Of a stretch of 59,014 bases of DNA, positions 33,855 to 42,244 are shown piece after piece. Under the pieces are notes generated by a model. That model did no database searches. It saw nothing but the letters and a program-made list of their open reading frames with translations, and was not told where the DNA came from. Source of the stretch: JAICYJ01 sp035695105 (lineage in GTDB: Bacteria > Actinomycetota > Thermoleophilia > Gaiellales > JAICJC01); NCBI GenBank assembly GCA_035695105.1, contig DASSEV010000058.1:1-59014 (forward strand), read 5' to 3'. Position 1 is the first letter of the stretch. The number at the start of each line of letters is the position of its first letter. Position numbers and translations under genes: made by a program.

Positions 33855-35933
33855 TTACGCGCTTTCCCGCACCTCGGCGTGTCCGCCGCGGACGTTGATG
33901 TCGTAGCGGCGGCCGAGCGCGGCCACCCCGCGCAGCTCCAGGCGCTGGCAGGCCTCCGGCAGCACCGCGTCGGCGTGCAGCCTGCCGGTGGACGGGTCCG
34001 GCCGCAGGCCGAGCATGCAGGTCATGAACAGCACGGGCGCTCCCGTGGCCCAGGCCTGCGGCGAGCAGGCGGTCGGGTATGCCACGGGGAACGGCGTCAT
34101 CTCGCGGCTGTAGCCGGCGAACACCTCGGGGAGGCGGTAGTCGAAGTGCCGCGCCGCCGTCAGCATCGACGTGGCGATCCGGTTGGCGTACTGCCGGTAG
34201 CCGTAGCGGACGAGCCCCGCCATCACGAGGCTGTTGTCGTGCGGCCAGACGGTGCCGGTGTGGTAGCCGATCGGGTTGAACCCGCGGTCGCCGTCCGACA
34301 TGGTGCGCACGCCCCAGCCCGAGTTGAGCGTGTGCGACATCAGCTGCTCGGCGATCAGACCGGCCCGGTCCTCGTCCACGATCCCGCTCCACAGCAGGTG
34401 GCCGATGTTCGAGCAGAGCGAATCGATCTGCCGCTTGTCCTGGTCGAGGCCGAGCACGAAGAACCCGCCCTGCTCGTTGAAGAAGTCAGCGTTGAACCGC
34501 TCCCGCAGCTGCGCGGCCTCCCTCTCGAGGGCGGCCGCCAGCGCCTCGTCCTGCCAGACCTGGCGTGCGAGCTCGGCCGTGCGCAGCCGCGCGTCGTACG
34601 CGTAGCCCTGCACCTCAGCGGTGGCGATCGGCGTGCGGGCCACCGTCCCGTCGTGGAAGCGCATGGAGTCCCAGGAGTCCTTCCAGGACTGCGACTCGAG
34701 CCCGTGCTTCGACCGCCGGTGGTACTCGATGAAGCCGTCGCCGTCGAGGTCGGCCTGCTTGCGCATCCATGCCAGCGCGCCCATCGCCGGCTGGTGGAGC
34801 GCGGCGATGGTGTCGACGTCGCCGGTCCAGCGGTAGAGCTCCGAGAGGAGGATCAGGAACAGCAGGGTCGAGTCGACGCTGCCGTAGTAGGGGAAGGCGC
34901 CGCCCTCGGCGGCCACGCGCCCGACGCGCACCTCGTGCACGATCTTGCCCGGCTCGCTGTCGCGCTCGTCGTCGCGTCGCGGGGCCTGGAGCGCGGCCAG
35001 CGCCTCGAGCGTGCCGGCCGCCAGGTTCGACCCGAGCAGCATGGTCTGGTAGCTCGTGATCAGCGTGTCGCGGCCGAACACGGTCATGAACCAGGGCAGG
35101 CCGGCAGCGGGCAGGTCGCGCAGCTGCACGCTGCCCTGGCGTGGGCGCATGCGCAGCGCGGCAAGGTCGGCGAGCGAGCGGTGGTAGGTGTTGCGAAGCT
35201 CCTCCCAGTCGGTCACGAGCTCGGGCGCGTGCAGCTGCCACGAGCGCATCGACTCCTCGACGCGGACGCGCTCCTGGCCGAAGTAGAAGCTCGTGTAGCG
35301 CTGCCGCCGCTCGTCGTCGGCCCCGAGCAGCACGACGTTGGTGCGCGTCTCCCAGATCTCTCCCGGATCGAGGCGGATGCGATGGGTGATCGAGCGGTCG
35401 CCCGGCTCGCCGCGCTTCGACACCCACACCAGCGCCTGCGCGCGGAAGGCGTCGTTGCGGAGACGGAACGACCAGGAGTTCTCGTGATCGTCGCGGTCGG
35501 TCTCGACCCTGCCCTCGGGCGCCTTCCGGGCGGTGAAGACGAGATCCTCCTCGCGGTACTCGCGCGCCTTCACCTCGAACAGGTCGAGAAAGTCGAAGTC
35601 GAACTCGAGCCGCAGCTCCAGGTCGACCGGGTCCAGCAGGTGGTTCTCGACGTGCAGGCCGTTCTGCATGCCGCCCTCGCCGACGAAGACGTCGCGGATC
35701 AGCGAGACGGCGCCTGCCGGCATGGTCGGCGTGGCCGGGTTCTGGAGAAAGACGGCGGCCGAGTAGTAGTCGACGGTGCCCGAGCTGAGCAGCTGCAACG
35801 GCTCACCGTTCAGGAGCAGGCGCCAGGACGAGAGGTACCTGGTGTCGTTGTAGTAGAGCCCTTCCGATCCGCTGCCGACGTCGCCCTGGTCGTCGGCAAC
35901 GAGGAAGTTGTTGCCCTCGAGCACCGTGAGCAT
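33855..35933 (-). CDS. Glycogen debranching enzyme-like glycosidase (GDE_N_bis type)
   Basis: 692 residues. The N-terminal beta domain (LEGNNFLVADDQGDVGSGSEGLYYNDTRYLSSWRLLLNG) is the bacterial/archaeal debranching-enzyme N-terminal type. The C-terminal (alpha/alpha)6 barrel holds LPWFMTVFGRDTLITSYQTML, a candidate acid region, and YHTGTVWPHDNSLVMAGLVRYG near the end. Members act as amylo-alpha-1,6-glucosidases or on related compatible-solute glycosides; the substrate is not defined here. Start: GTG 35936 or ATG 35933, 3 and 6 nt after TAGCAT; the ATG is preferred. No other glycogen genes are adjacent. Confidence 0.87.
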   Translation of the reverse strand: MLTVLEGNNFLVADDQGDVGSGSEGLYYNDTRYLSSWRLLLNGEPLQLLSSGTVDYYSAAVFLQNPATPTMPAGAVSLIRDVFVGEGGMQNGLHVENHLLDPVDLELRLEFDFDFLDLFEVKAREYREEDLVFTARKAPEGRVETDRDDHENSWSFRLRNDAFRAQALVWVSKRGEPGDRSITHRIRLDPGEIWETRTNVVLLGADDERRQRYTSFYFGQERVRVEESMRSWQLHAPELVTDWEELRNTYHRSLADLAALRMRPRQGSVQLRDLPAAGLPWFMTVFGRDTLITSYQTMLLGSNLAAGTLEALAALQAPRRDDERDSEPGKIVHEVRVGRVAAEGGAFPYYGSVDSTLLFLILLSELYRWTGDVDTIAALHQPAMGALAWMRKQADLDGDGFIEYHRRSKHGLESQSWKDSWDSMRFHDGTVARTPIATAEVQGYAYDARLRTAELARQVWQDEALAAALEREAAQLRERFNADFFNEQGGFFVLGLDQDKRQIDSLCSNIGHLLWSGIVDEDRAGLIAEQLMSHTLNSGWGVRTMSDGDRGFNPIGYHTGTVWPHDNSLVMAGLVRYGYRQYANRIATSMLTAARHFDYRLPEVFAGYSREMTPFPVAYPTACSPQAWATGAPVLFMTCMLGLRPDPSTGRLHADAVLPEACQRLELRGVAALGRRYDINVRGGHAEVRESA

Positions 35934-35960
35934 CACGGCATGCTACAGACGGCCTCGGTG

Positions 35961-35993
35961 TGCGGGGCCCGGCCCCTGGCCGGAGACCCCGCA
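35961..35993 (-). terminator. Terminator after trxA
   Basis: TGCGGGG (35961-35967) pairs with CCCCGCA (35987-35993), and inside it CCGGCC (35969-35974) pairs with GGCCGG (35978-35983). This compound G/C-rich hairpin lies 15 bp past the thioredoxin stop, in the direction of that gene. Confidence 0.6.
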
Positions 35994-36007
35994 CGGGAGA
36001 CGGGATG

Positions 36008-36352
36008 TCAGGCGGCTGCGGCCGGCGCGTGCTGGTCCAGCTCGAGCGCGGCGGCGAGGGCGGCCTTGGGGCGGGCACCGACGGCCTTGGCGACCACGGT
36101 GCCGTCCTTGACGAGGACGAGGGTGGGGATGCTGAGGGCCTGGAAGGCCTCCTGCAGCTCGGGCTGCTCGTCGACGTCGATCTTGCCGACCTTGATGCGG
36201 CCGGCGTACTCGACTGCGAGCTCGTCGACCACGGGGGCGACGAGGCGGCAGGGACCGCACCACGCGGCCCAGAGGTCGAGCAGAACGGGGATCTCTGACT
36301 CGAGCACCTCGCTCTTGAAGTTGTCCTTGGTGATCTCGATGGCGTCTGACAT
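36008..36352 (-). CDS. trxA: Thioredoxin
   Basis: 114 residues with the classic active site WAAWCGPCRLVAPVVDELA (Cys32, Cys35) and the cis-proline loop ALSIPTLVLVKDG. It is a general cytosolic disulfide reductase; a thioredoxin reductase gene is not in the window. The ATG follows AGGAGACCGC. It is transcribed divergently from an ArsR-type regulator over a 61-bp AT-rich spacer, so the regulator may control it. A longer frame to 36490 crosses that spacer and is rejected. Confidence 0.95.
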   Translation of the reverse strand: MSDAIEITKDNFKSEVLESEIPVLLDLWAAWCGPCRLVAPVVDELAVEYAGRIKVGKIDVDEQPELQEAFQALSIPTLVLVKDGTVVAKAVGARPKAALAAALELDQHAPAAAA

Positions 36353-36413
36353 GCGGTCTCCTAACTGTGTAACTGGCTGGTTATATAGTTGCATATGCGC
36401 TACGATGGCGCAA

Positions 36414-36764
36414 ATGGCGCTTCCACATCCCCTGCCGGCCGAGTACGCCCGCACGGTAGCTGACCGCTTCCGGCTGCTGGGCGATCCCACGCGCCTGATG
36501 CTGATGGATCTCCTTCGCGACGGCGAGCGCTCCGTGGGGACGCTTGCCGCCGACCTTGGATGTACCCAGGCGAACGCCTCGAAGCACCTCGGTCTGCTCG
36601 CCGACGGCGGCCTGCTGATCAGGCGGCGGGAGGGTCTGCACTGCTTCTACCGCGTTGCCGACGAGTCGGTCTTCGAGCTCTGCGACTCCGTCTGCGCGTC
36701 GGTGCTCTCGCACCTCGATGCCCGGGTGGACGCCCTGCGGGCGGCCGCTACATCCGGGTCTTGA
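36414..36764 (+). CDS. ArsR-family winged-helix regulator
   Basis: 116 residues. The winged helix is ARTVADRFRLLGDPTRLMLMDLLRDGERSVGTLAADLGCTQANASKHLGLLADGGLLIRRREGLHCFYRVAD. The C-terminal helix has a Cys pair (ELCDSVCASV), and further Cys lie at GCTQA and LHCFY, so metal or thiol sensing is possible. The canonical ArsR ELCVCD box is absent. The ATG at 36414 is 7 nt after TACGAT; an ATG at 36405 overlaps that hexamer. Its divergence from trxA suggests a redox-linked circuit. Confidence 0.88.
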   Translation: MALPHPLPAEYARTVADRFRLLGDPTRLMLMDLLRDGERSVGTLAADLGCTQANASKHLGLLADGGLLIRRREGLHCFYRVADESVFELCDSVCASVLSHLDARVDALRAAATSGS

Positions 36765-37578
36765 GCGCCAGCACGTCGGCGATGTAGAGCTGGCTGGCCG
36801 GCAGGATGCCGTAGAGGCGGACGCCGGCGGGGCCCTGGTAGTACGCGGCCAGCGCCAGGCGCTCGCTGCCGCCGAACTCGCTCAGCAGGTGGTGCAGGTA
36901 GGCGACGCCGATGCGCACGTTCCCGTCCGGGGTGCGGGGGACGGGATGGCCGATCAGCGTCTCGACGAAGCGCCAGGTGTCGGGCATGATCTGCATCACG
37001 CCCCAGGCGCCCACGGACGAGACGACGCCGGTGTGGTAGCCCGATTCCATCCAGGCAACGGCGCGCGCGAGGTGGGGATTGACGCCGTAGTGCGCCGACC
37101 AGCGGTCGATCGATCGCTGCGCGTCGAAGTCGCCGCCTGTGGCAACGGCGGCCGCGGGCTGGGTCGCGCGGCCGGGAACGATCAGCGTCGAGCCGGCGAG
37201 CAGCACGCCGCCCGGATCGAGGCCGTTCATCTCCGCGAGATGGGTGAAGGTGGTGCCGTAGCGGGCTGCGATGCCGCTCAGCGTGTCGCCCCACTGGACG
37301 GTGATGCGGTGCCCGCCGTGCGTGCGCAGGACGGACTGGTGGGTGACCGTGGCGTGGTGGCCGGGGATGCGGAGCACGGTGCCTGCGACCAGGACGCCGT
37401 AGGGGTCGAGGCCGTTCACCTTCGCCAGCCGCTGCAGCGACATGCCGTGAGCCTGGGCGATCCAGGTCAGCGTGTCGCCCCAGCGCACCGTGTAGTGCTC
37501 GGATGCATGGGCGGGGCTCGCCGTGGCGAGCGCCAGGCAGGCGGCGGCGAGCGGCAGCAGATGGCGTGTTCCGCGCAT
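36748..37578 (-). CDS. Secreted LysM protein with lytic transglycosylase domain
   Basis: 276 residues. The signal peptide RHLLPLAAACLALATASPAHA is followed by two LysM domains: HYTVRWGDTLTWIAQAHGMSLQRLAKVNGLDPYGVLVAGTVLRIP and ITVQWGDTLSGIAARYGTTFTHLAEMNGLDP. The C-terminal SLT domain has the catalytic Glu in ARAVAWMESGYHTGVVSSVGAWGVMQIMPDTW, and ends with GVAYLHHLLSEFGGSERLALAAYYQGPAGV. It binds peptidoglycan and cleaves between MurNAc and GlcNAc. Its 3' end overlaps that of arsR by 17 bp. The ATG at 37578 gives the signal peptide directly. Confidence 0.93.
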   Translation of the reverse strand: MRGTRHLLPLAAACLALATASPAHASEHYTVRWGDTLTWIAQAHGMSLQRLAKVNGLDPYGVLVAGTVLRIPGHHATVTHQSVLRTHGGHRITVQWGDTLSGIAARYGTTFTHLAEMNGLDPGGVLLAGSTLIVPGRATQPAAAVATGGDFDAQRSIDRWSAHYGVNPHLARAVAWMESGYHTGVVSSVGAWGVMQIMPDTWRFVETLIGHPVPRTPDGNVRIGVAYLHHLLSEFGGSERLALAAYYQGPAGVRLYGILPASQLYIADVLALKTRM

Positions 37579-37689
37579 GGACAGCCGGTGTTCGCGGTCG
37601 CTCCGCGAAGTCCTTCCGACCGCGGCGGGCGATAGTGTGGTCGTACCGCGGCGCTCGTTGGCCGGCGCCCCTGGACCGGGAGGATCGCA

Positions 37690-38361
37690 GTGACCTATCC
37701 ACTTGACCGCAAGCTGGTCGTCGAGTTCATCGGGATGTTCATCTTCATGTTCACCGTCGGGATGGCGACGAACAAGGCCGGCGCGGGGGCGCTCGCGCCG
37801 CTGGCAATCGGCGGCGTGCTGATGGTCATGGTGTTCGCCGGCGGGCACGTCTCGGGCGGGCACTTCAATCCCGCCGTCAGCACCGCCGTGCTGGTGCGCG
37901 GGCGGATGACGCCGCCGGAGTGGGTTGCCTACGCAGCGACCCAGGTGGTCGCGGCGGCGCTGGCGGGGCTCGTCGTCCGCTGGGTGGGCGGCAAGGAGTC
38001 GCACGTGGCGGTGGCCAGCTCGGGCAAGATGCTGGTCGCGGAGTTCATCTTCACGTTCGCGCTGGCCTGGGTCGTCCTGCACGTCGCGACCGCGCGGGGG
38101 ACGCTCGGCAACTCCTTCTACGGCCTCGCCATCGGCTTCACCGTGGTCGCGGGCGCGTTTGCCGTGGGCGGCATCTCGGGCGGCGTCTTCAATCCGGCGA
38201 TCGCGGTCGGCGGCATGGTCAGCGGCCTGTTCGAGTGGAGCAAGATCTGGATCTACCTGGTCGCGGATCTGCTCGGCGCTGCCGCGGCGGCGATGGCGTT
38301 CCTGTATGTGCTGCCCGGTGAGAAGCTCGAGGGCGACGTCGAGGCGGCCAGCACCGAGTAG
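37690..38361 (+). CDS. Aquaporin / MIP family channel
   Basis: 223 residues, six membrane helices and two half-helices. NPA motif 1 is in GGHVSGGHFNPAVSTAVLV and motif 2 in GISGGVFNPAIAVGGMVSG. The residue after the second NPA, usually the selectivity-filter Arg, is Ile here, so permeability may differ from water-specific AqpZ. The GTG start follows GGGAGGATCGCA, a good ribosome site. It probably conducts water, small neutral solutes or ammonia. Confidence 0.9.
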   Translation: MTYPLDRKLVVEFIGMFIFMFTVGMATNKAGAGALAPLAIGGVLMVMVFAGGHVSGGHFNPAVSTAVLVRGRMTPPEWVAYAATQVVAAALAGLVVRWVGGKESHVAVASSGKMLVAEFIFTFALAWVVLHVATARGTLGNSFYGLAIGFTVVAGAFAVGGISGGVFNPAIAVGGMVSGLFEWSKIWIYLVADLLGAAAAAMAFLYVLPGEKLEGDVEAASTE

Positions 38362-38389
38362 GGGGCTTCACGGGGCGGCCGCCGTCCGC

Positions 38390-38419
38390 TATGCTGGCTC
38401 TGACTGACTAGTCAGTCAG
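38390..38419 (+). promoter_or_regulatory. TetR promoter and 20-bp operator
   Basis: TATGCT (38390-38395) is the -10. Just after it lies the perfect 20-bp palindrome CTGACTGACTAGTCAGTCAG (38400-38419), 10 bp before the TetR start. The position overlaps the transcription start, as expected for autorepression of the TetR-Rieske-dehydrogenase operon. Confidence 0.85.
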
Positions 38420-38429
38420 TTGCGCAGCC

Positions 38430-39026
38430 ATGTCCGACCGCAAGACCGAGATCCTCGAGGCCACGTGCCGCGTCATCGCCCGGGAGGGGGCCGACGGCCT
38501 GCGCATGGGTACGGTGGCGCGCGAGGCCGGCGTCTCGAGCGCGCTGCTTCACTACTACTTCGACACCCGCGCCGACCTGCTGATGCAGGCCTTCGATCAC
38601 GCCGATGTCAAGGCGGACGAGGTGGCGGAGCAGGCGATCGCCGACATCCCCACGGCGTTCGGCCGGCTGCAGCGGCTGCTGCTGATCTACGCGGGGGCGG
38701 ACGCGGTATTCCGTGACGATTGGCTGCTGTGGGTGGAGATGTGGCGCAGCGCGATCTTCGACGAGCGGCTGGCGGAGAGCGTGCGGCGGTCGTCCGCGAG
38801 CTGGGTCGAGCAGATCCAGGGGCTGATCGAGCAGGCGCGGGAAGAGGGGGCCGTGTCGGCGGATGTGGTCGTAGAGGACGCGACGCAGCGGCTGGCGGCG
38901 GTGGTGGACGGGCTCGGCCTGCAGCTGCTGATCGGGACGATCACCCACGATCGCGCGGCCGAGCTGATCCTGGGCGCGATCTCGAATGAGCTGGGGGTTC
39001 CCCTGAAGGCGAGGAGCACGGCATGA
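38430..39026 (+). CDS. TetR-family regulator
   Basis: 198 residues. The N-terminal helix-turn-helix is KTEILEATCRVIAREGADGLRMGTVAREAGVSSALLHYYFDTRADLLMQAF. The C-terminal ligand domain has aromatic residues (DDWLLWVEMWRSAIFDERLAES) typical of BetI-like members. It should repress its own operon through the palindrome upstream and be released by the substrate or an acyl-CoA. It overlaps the Rieske gene by ATGA. Confidence 0.92.
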   Translation: MSDRKTEILEATCRVIAREGADGLRMGTVAREAGVSSALLHYYFDTRADLLMQAFDHADVKADEVAEQAIADIPTAFGRLQRLLLIYAGADAVFRDDWLLWVEMWRSAIFDERLAESVRRSSASWVEQIQGLIEQAREEGAVSADVVVEDATQRLAAVVDGLGLQLLIGTITHDRAAELILGAISNELGVPLKARSTA

Positions 39027-40135
39027 GCGTGGTCGGCGACACCAAGGGCAAGACGCTGCCGGCGCGGGCGTACACGTCGCCCGGGATCTACGAGTCGGAG
39101 ATGCGCGAGGTGTTCCTGAAGGCATGGAACTTCGCGTGCCACGTCAGCGACGTTTCGGAGCCCGGGCGGTTCTGGACGACCAGCATCGCAGGGGAGCCGA
39201 TCGCGATCCTGCGCGACAGCGACGGGCAGCTGCGGGCACTGTCAAACGTGTGCCGCCACCGGGCGGCCCGGATCCTGAGCGGCGAGGGCGCGTGCCCGAA
39301 GGTGCTGCGCTGCCCGTACCACGGCTGGACGTACCGGCATGACGGGCAGCTGGCCGCGGTGCCGGAGGCGCGCGGGTTCGAGAACCTCGACCGCGAGGCG
39401 GTGAAGCTGCCGCAGTTCCGGGTGGGCGAGCTGTGCGGGCTGGTGTTCGTGTGCATGAGCGAGGAGACGGAGCCGCTCGACACGTACTTCGGCGACCTGG
39501 CCGAGAAGCTGGGTCGCCTGCGTCTCGCCGAGCTGACGGCGAGCGGCAGGCACCGAAACGGCTACGACCACAACTGGAAGGTGATCGCGGACAACTACCT
39601 GGAGGGCTACCACATCCCGGTGGGGCATCCGGGGCTGCTGCGCATGCTCGACTACAAGCGGTACCTGGCGCACCCGGCGAAGCACCACACGTGGATCGAC
39701 GGGCCGTTCCGTGACAAGCCGTCGAAGCACTATCAGGAGCGGCTGTACCAGCGGCTGCTGCGGCCGATGCCGGGGTTCCCGGAGGAGCTCGAGGGGTCGT
39801 GGACGTACGTGCACCTGTGGCCGTGCACGTTCATCGACATCTACCCGGATCAGATCGACACGTGGCAGCTGTTCCCGGACGGGCTGCGGCGGACGCGGAC
39901 GGAGGCGCGGGTGTACCACTCGGGGTCGAGCGCGGTGCGCGACCGGATGGTGCGCGCGATCAACTGGCGGTTCAACAAGAAGGTGATGGACGAGGACGTC
40001 GAGCTGTGCGACCAGGTGCAGCTCGGGCTCGAGTCGCGGACGTACGAGCGGGGCGTGCTGAACCGAAACGAGAACGGCGTGCTGGCGTTCCACGACATGC
40101 TGCGCGCCGCGGTGCCGGGCATCGACGAGCCGTGA
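39023..40135 (+). CDS. Rieske non-heme iron oxygenase, alpha subunit
   Basis: 370 residues. The Rieske 2Fe-2S ligands are in VCRHRAARIL and RCPYHGWTY (C-x-H...C-x2-H). The catalytic iron site is in DNYLEGYHIPVGHPGL (two His), with a downstream acid. The ring-hydroxylating oxygenase fold includes AWNFACHVSDVSEPGRFWTTSIAGEPIAILRD. By its N-terminal features it looks more like choline/betaine/carnitine-type monooxygenases than aromatic dioxygenases. No ferredoxin reductase is adjacent, so electrons come from elsewhere. The substrate is unknown; the downstream acyl-CoA dehydrogenase hints at a carboxylic acid. Confidence 0.9.
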   Translation: MSVVGDTKGKTLPARAYTSPGIYESEMREVFLKAWNFACHVSDVSEPGRFWTTSIAGEPIAILRDSDGQLRALSNVCRHRAARILSGEGACPKVLRCPYHGWTYRHDGQLAAVPEARGFENLDREAVKLPQFRVGELCGLVFVCMSEETEPLDTYFGDLAEKLGRLRLAELTASGRHRNGYDHNWKVIADNYLEGYHIPVGHPGLLRMLDYKRYLAHPAKHHTWIDGPFRDKPSKHYQERLYQRLLRPMPGFPEELEGSWTYVHLWPCTFIDIYPDQIDTWQLFPDGLRRTRTEARVYHSGSSAVRDRMVRAINWRFNKKVMDEDVELCDQVQLGLESRTYERGVLNRNENGVLAFHDMLRAAVPGIDEP

Positions 40136-40479
40136 GGCTGATCCACGGCGACGACCGCTGGCTGTTCCTGACGCCGGAGATCGAGCGCGAGGTGCCTGGG
40201 CTGGTGGCGGCGCTCGGAGTGGGGGAGGCGCAGCTCGAGCAGGAGCGGATCGAGCGGCTGATCCACAGGGGCGGCATCGACGACTGGTTCGCGTACCTGC
40301 GGTCGTGCCGGGCGCGGCTCGAGCGGGCGGAGGTGGACGAGGATCTGGAGCCGCTGGCGGAACGGCTGGCGGCGGTGTTGCGGGAGCAGTACCTGCTGGT
40401 GCCGGCGCTGCGGGAGGACGAGGAGCACGATGCGCCCGAGCGGCGCCGACTGGAGGAGCTTGTGTGGACTTCGCGCTGA
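40132..40479 (+). CDS. Hypothetical protein (115 aa) in Rieske operon
   Basis: GTG at 40132 overlaps the Rieske stop (GTGA). The protein is charged and helical: LIHGDDRWLFLTPEIEREVPGLVAALGVGEAQLEQERIERLIHRGGIDDWFAYLRSCRARLERAE, then LEPLAERLAAVLREQYLLVPALREDEEH. There is no signal, metal motif or recognised family. Its coupling to both neighbours suggests a small accessory subunit or chaperone of the oxygenase. Confidence 0.65.
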   Translation: MRLIHGDDRWLFLTPEIEREVPGLVAALGVGEAQLEQERIERLIHRGGIDDWFAYLRSCRARLERAEVDEDLEPLAERLAAVLREQYLLVPALREDEEHDAPERRRLEELVWTSR

Positions 40480-41654
40480 CGGAGAGCGAGCGGGAGCTGC
40501 GCGTGCGTGCGGCGGCGTTCGTGGACGAGGTGCTGATCCCGCTCGAGGTGACCGCGGAGCTGGCCGGAGGGCGGCTGGCGGACGAGGAGCGCGCACGGGT
40601 GCGAGAGGAGGCGCGGAGGCGGGAGCTCGACAGCGGCAACCACCCGGTGGAGCTCGGCGGGCGCGGGTGGACGAACCTGGAGCAGGTGCTTGTTCAGGAG
40701 GAGCTGGGGCGCAACACGAACGCGATCTGGTGGAACATGGGCGGGGGGTACAACGTGTTGTCGCGGGGGACAGCGGCGCAGATCGAGCGGTACCTGCTGC
40801 CGACGCTGCGGGGCGAGCGGGCGGACGCGTATGCGGTGACGGAGGCGGAGGCAGGGTCGGATCCGGGTGGGATCGCGGGGACGGCTGTCGAGGAGGACGG
40901 CGGGTGGCGGCTGCGGGCGGAGAAGTGGTTCGTGACGAGCGGGGACATCGCCGACTACTACATCGTCATGGTGAACGTGGTGGACGGGGACGGGGCGCGG
41001 CTGCCGACGCTGTTCCTGGTCGATAGAGACGTGCCGGGGATCGAGATCGTGGATGACCCGCCGTTCACGCACAACTACCCGCACGGGCATCCGACGATCC
41101 GGTTCGACTGCTGGCTGGAGCGTGATGCGGTGCTGGGCGGCGAGGAGATGGTGGGGCAGGGGGACGAGCTGCAGAACGAGTGGTTCGTTGAGGAGCGGAT
41201 CCACATCGCGGCGCGGTGCGTGGGGGCGATGCGGAGGCTGCTGGACGAGACGGTCGGGTGGACGCTCGACCGCGAGCAGTTCGGGTCGCGGATCTTCGAC
41301 TTCCAGGGTGTGAGCTTCCCGTTGGCCGACTCGGCGGCGGACTGCCTGGCGGCACGGCTGCTGACCTACAACGTTTCCTCGCTTGCCGACGACGCGTCCG
41401 CGGACCGGAAGCTGGTGCATCATCGGGCGAGCGCAGCGAAGCTGTTTGCGAGCGAGGCTGCGAACCGGTGCGCCGACCGCGCGGTGCAGGCGTTCGGTGG
41501 GCGGGGCTACATGCGCACGAACGTGGCTGAGCGCTTCCTGCGGGAGCTGCGGGTGGATCGGATCTGGGAGGGAACGAGCGAGATCCAGCGCCTGATCGTC
41601 GCCCGTGGCCTCGAGCGGCGCGGGGTCGAGTCGCTGCTCGACGTCACACGCTGA
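40464..41654 (+). CDS. Acyl-CoA dehydrogenase
   Basis: 396 residues from GTG 40464, with GGAGG 6 nt upstream and a 16-bp overlap with the preceding gene. FAD motifs: YAVTEAEAGSDPGGIAGTAV and AEKWFVTSGDIADYYIVMV. The C-terminal VQAFGGRGYMRTNVAERFLRELRVDRIWEGTSEIQRLIVARGL contains the catalytic Glu (WEGTSEIQ). It introduces a double bond at C2-C3 of an acyl-CoA, passing electrons to ETF. The N-terminal arginine-rich extension in the same frame is rejected. With the Rieske enzyme it likely handles a modified carboxylic acid or amine. Confidence 0.92.
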   Translation: MDFALTESERELRVRAAAFVDEVLIPLEVTAELAGGRLADEERARVREEARRRELDSGNHPVELGGRGWTNLEQVLVQEELGRNTNAIWWNMGGGYNVLSRGTAAQIERYLLPTLRGERADAYAVTEAEAGSDPGGIAGTAVEEDGGWRLRAEKWFVTSGDIADYYIVMVNVVDGDGARLPTLFLVDRDVPGIEIVDDPPFTHNYPHGHPTIRFDCWLERDAVLGGEEMVGQGDELQNEWFVEERIHIAARCVGAMRRLLDETVGWTLDREQFGSRIFDFQGVSFPLADSAADCLAARLLTYNVSSLADDASADRKLVHHRASAAKLFASEAANRCADRAVQAFGGRGYMRTNVAERFLRELRVDRIWEGTSEIQRLIVARGLERRGVESLLDVTR

Positions 41655-42201
41655 GTGCGGCAGCCGGCTGGAGCAGGCCGGCATCGACGTAGGCACGGAA
41701 GCGCTCGACGCCTCCGTGGATGCGCGCCGACCACCCGGCGTCCATCCAGTCCGGCGAGTCCTCCGGCTTGAGCTGCTCGTGGTAGCTGGACCAGGCCCAG
41801 TCGAGCGGATGGCTCGTGAGCCCGGCGCGCACAGGGTTGAGCGGGATGTAGCGCGACAGCTCTCGGAGATGCGCTTCGGTCTCGACGGGTACGGACATGA
41901 AGCGATGGCGGATGGAGTGGCCGCTCCGGCCGTGGCGGAGGTTGAAGCTGCGGGAATAGACGCTGTTCAGGCGCTGCATGCCGACCGACAGCGTCTTGGG
42001 AGTTCGCACGAGCAGGTGCCAGTGGGTGTCCATGAGGCAATAGGCGAGCACCTGCCAGCCATAGCGTTCGGCTGTCGTGCGAAGCAGGCCGAGGGCTTCC
42101 CAGCGATCCGGGTCATTGACGAACATGATCTGACGGTTGTTGCCATTCACGGCAACGTGCTGGATGGCGCCGCCATAGTCGATACGAGGTTTCCGAGGCA
42201 T
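41644..42201 (-). CDS. REP-associated tyrosine transposase (RAYT, Y1 HUH family)
   Basis: 185 residues. The HUH motif is in YCLMDTHWHLLVRT (His60, His62) and the catalytic Tyr82 in QRLNSVYSRSFNLRHGRSG. The N-terminus RKPRIDYGGAIQHVAVNGNNRQIMF and the LSRYIPLNPVRAGL segment are typical of TnpA_REP proteins. Such enzymes cut and join single strands at REP hairpins. Two 71-bp repeats with palindromes lie directly upstream. A TAGGGT hexamer 6 nt before the ATG suggests a leaderless transcript. Its last 11 bp overlap the 3' end of the acyl-CoA dehydrogenase gene. Confidence 0.92.
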   Translation of the reverse strand: MPRKPRIDYGGAIQHVAVNGNNRQIMFVNDPDRWEALGLLRTTAERYGWQVLAYCLMDTHWHLLVRTPKTLSVGMQRLNSVYSRSFNLRHGRSGHSIRHRFMSVPVETEAHLRELSRYIPLNPVRAGLTSHPLDWAWSSYHEQLKPEDSPDWMDAGWSARIHGGVERFRAYVDAGLLQPAAALSV

Positions 42202-42207
42202 ACGCTC

Positions 42208-42213
42208 ACCCTA
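42208..42213 (-). promoter_or_regulatory. -10 element of the RAYT gene
   Basis: TAGGGT on the minus strand, 6 nt before the ATG at 42201. No ribosome site is visible. Confidence 0.4.
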
Positions 42214-42244
42214 CGGAGAGGGCGGCAACGCCGCAGCAACGAAA

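Noticed and set aside
33879..36413. Long plus-strand frame opposite the debranching-enzyme gene that joins the ArsR frame
   Set aside because: An antisense shadow of a high-GC gene; only its last 117 codons form a real protein, which has its own promoter.
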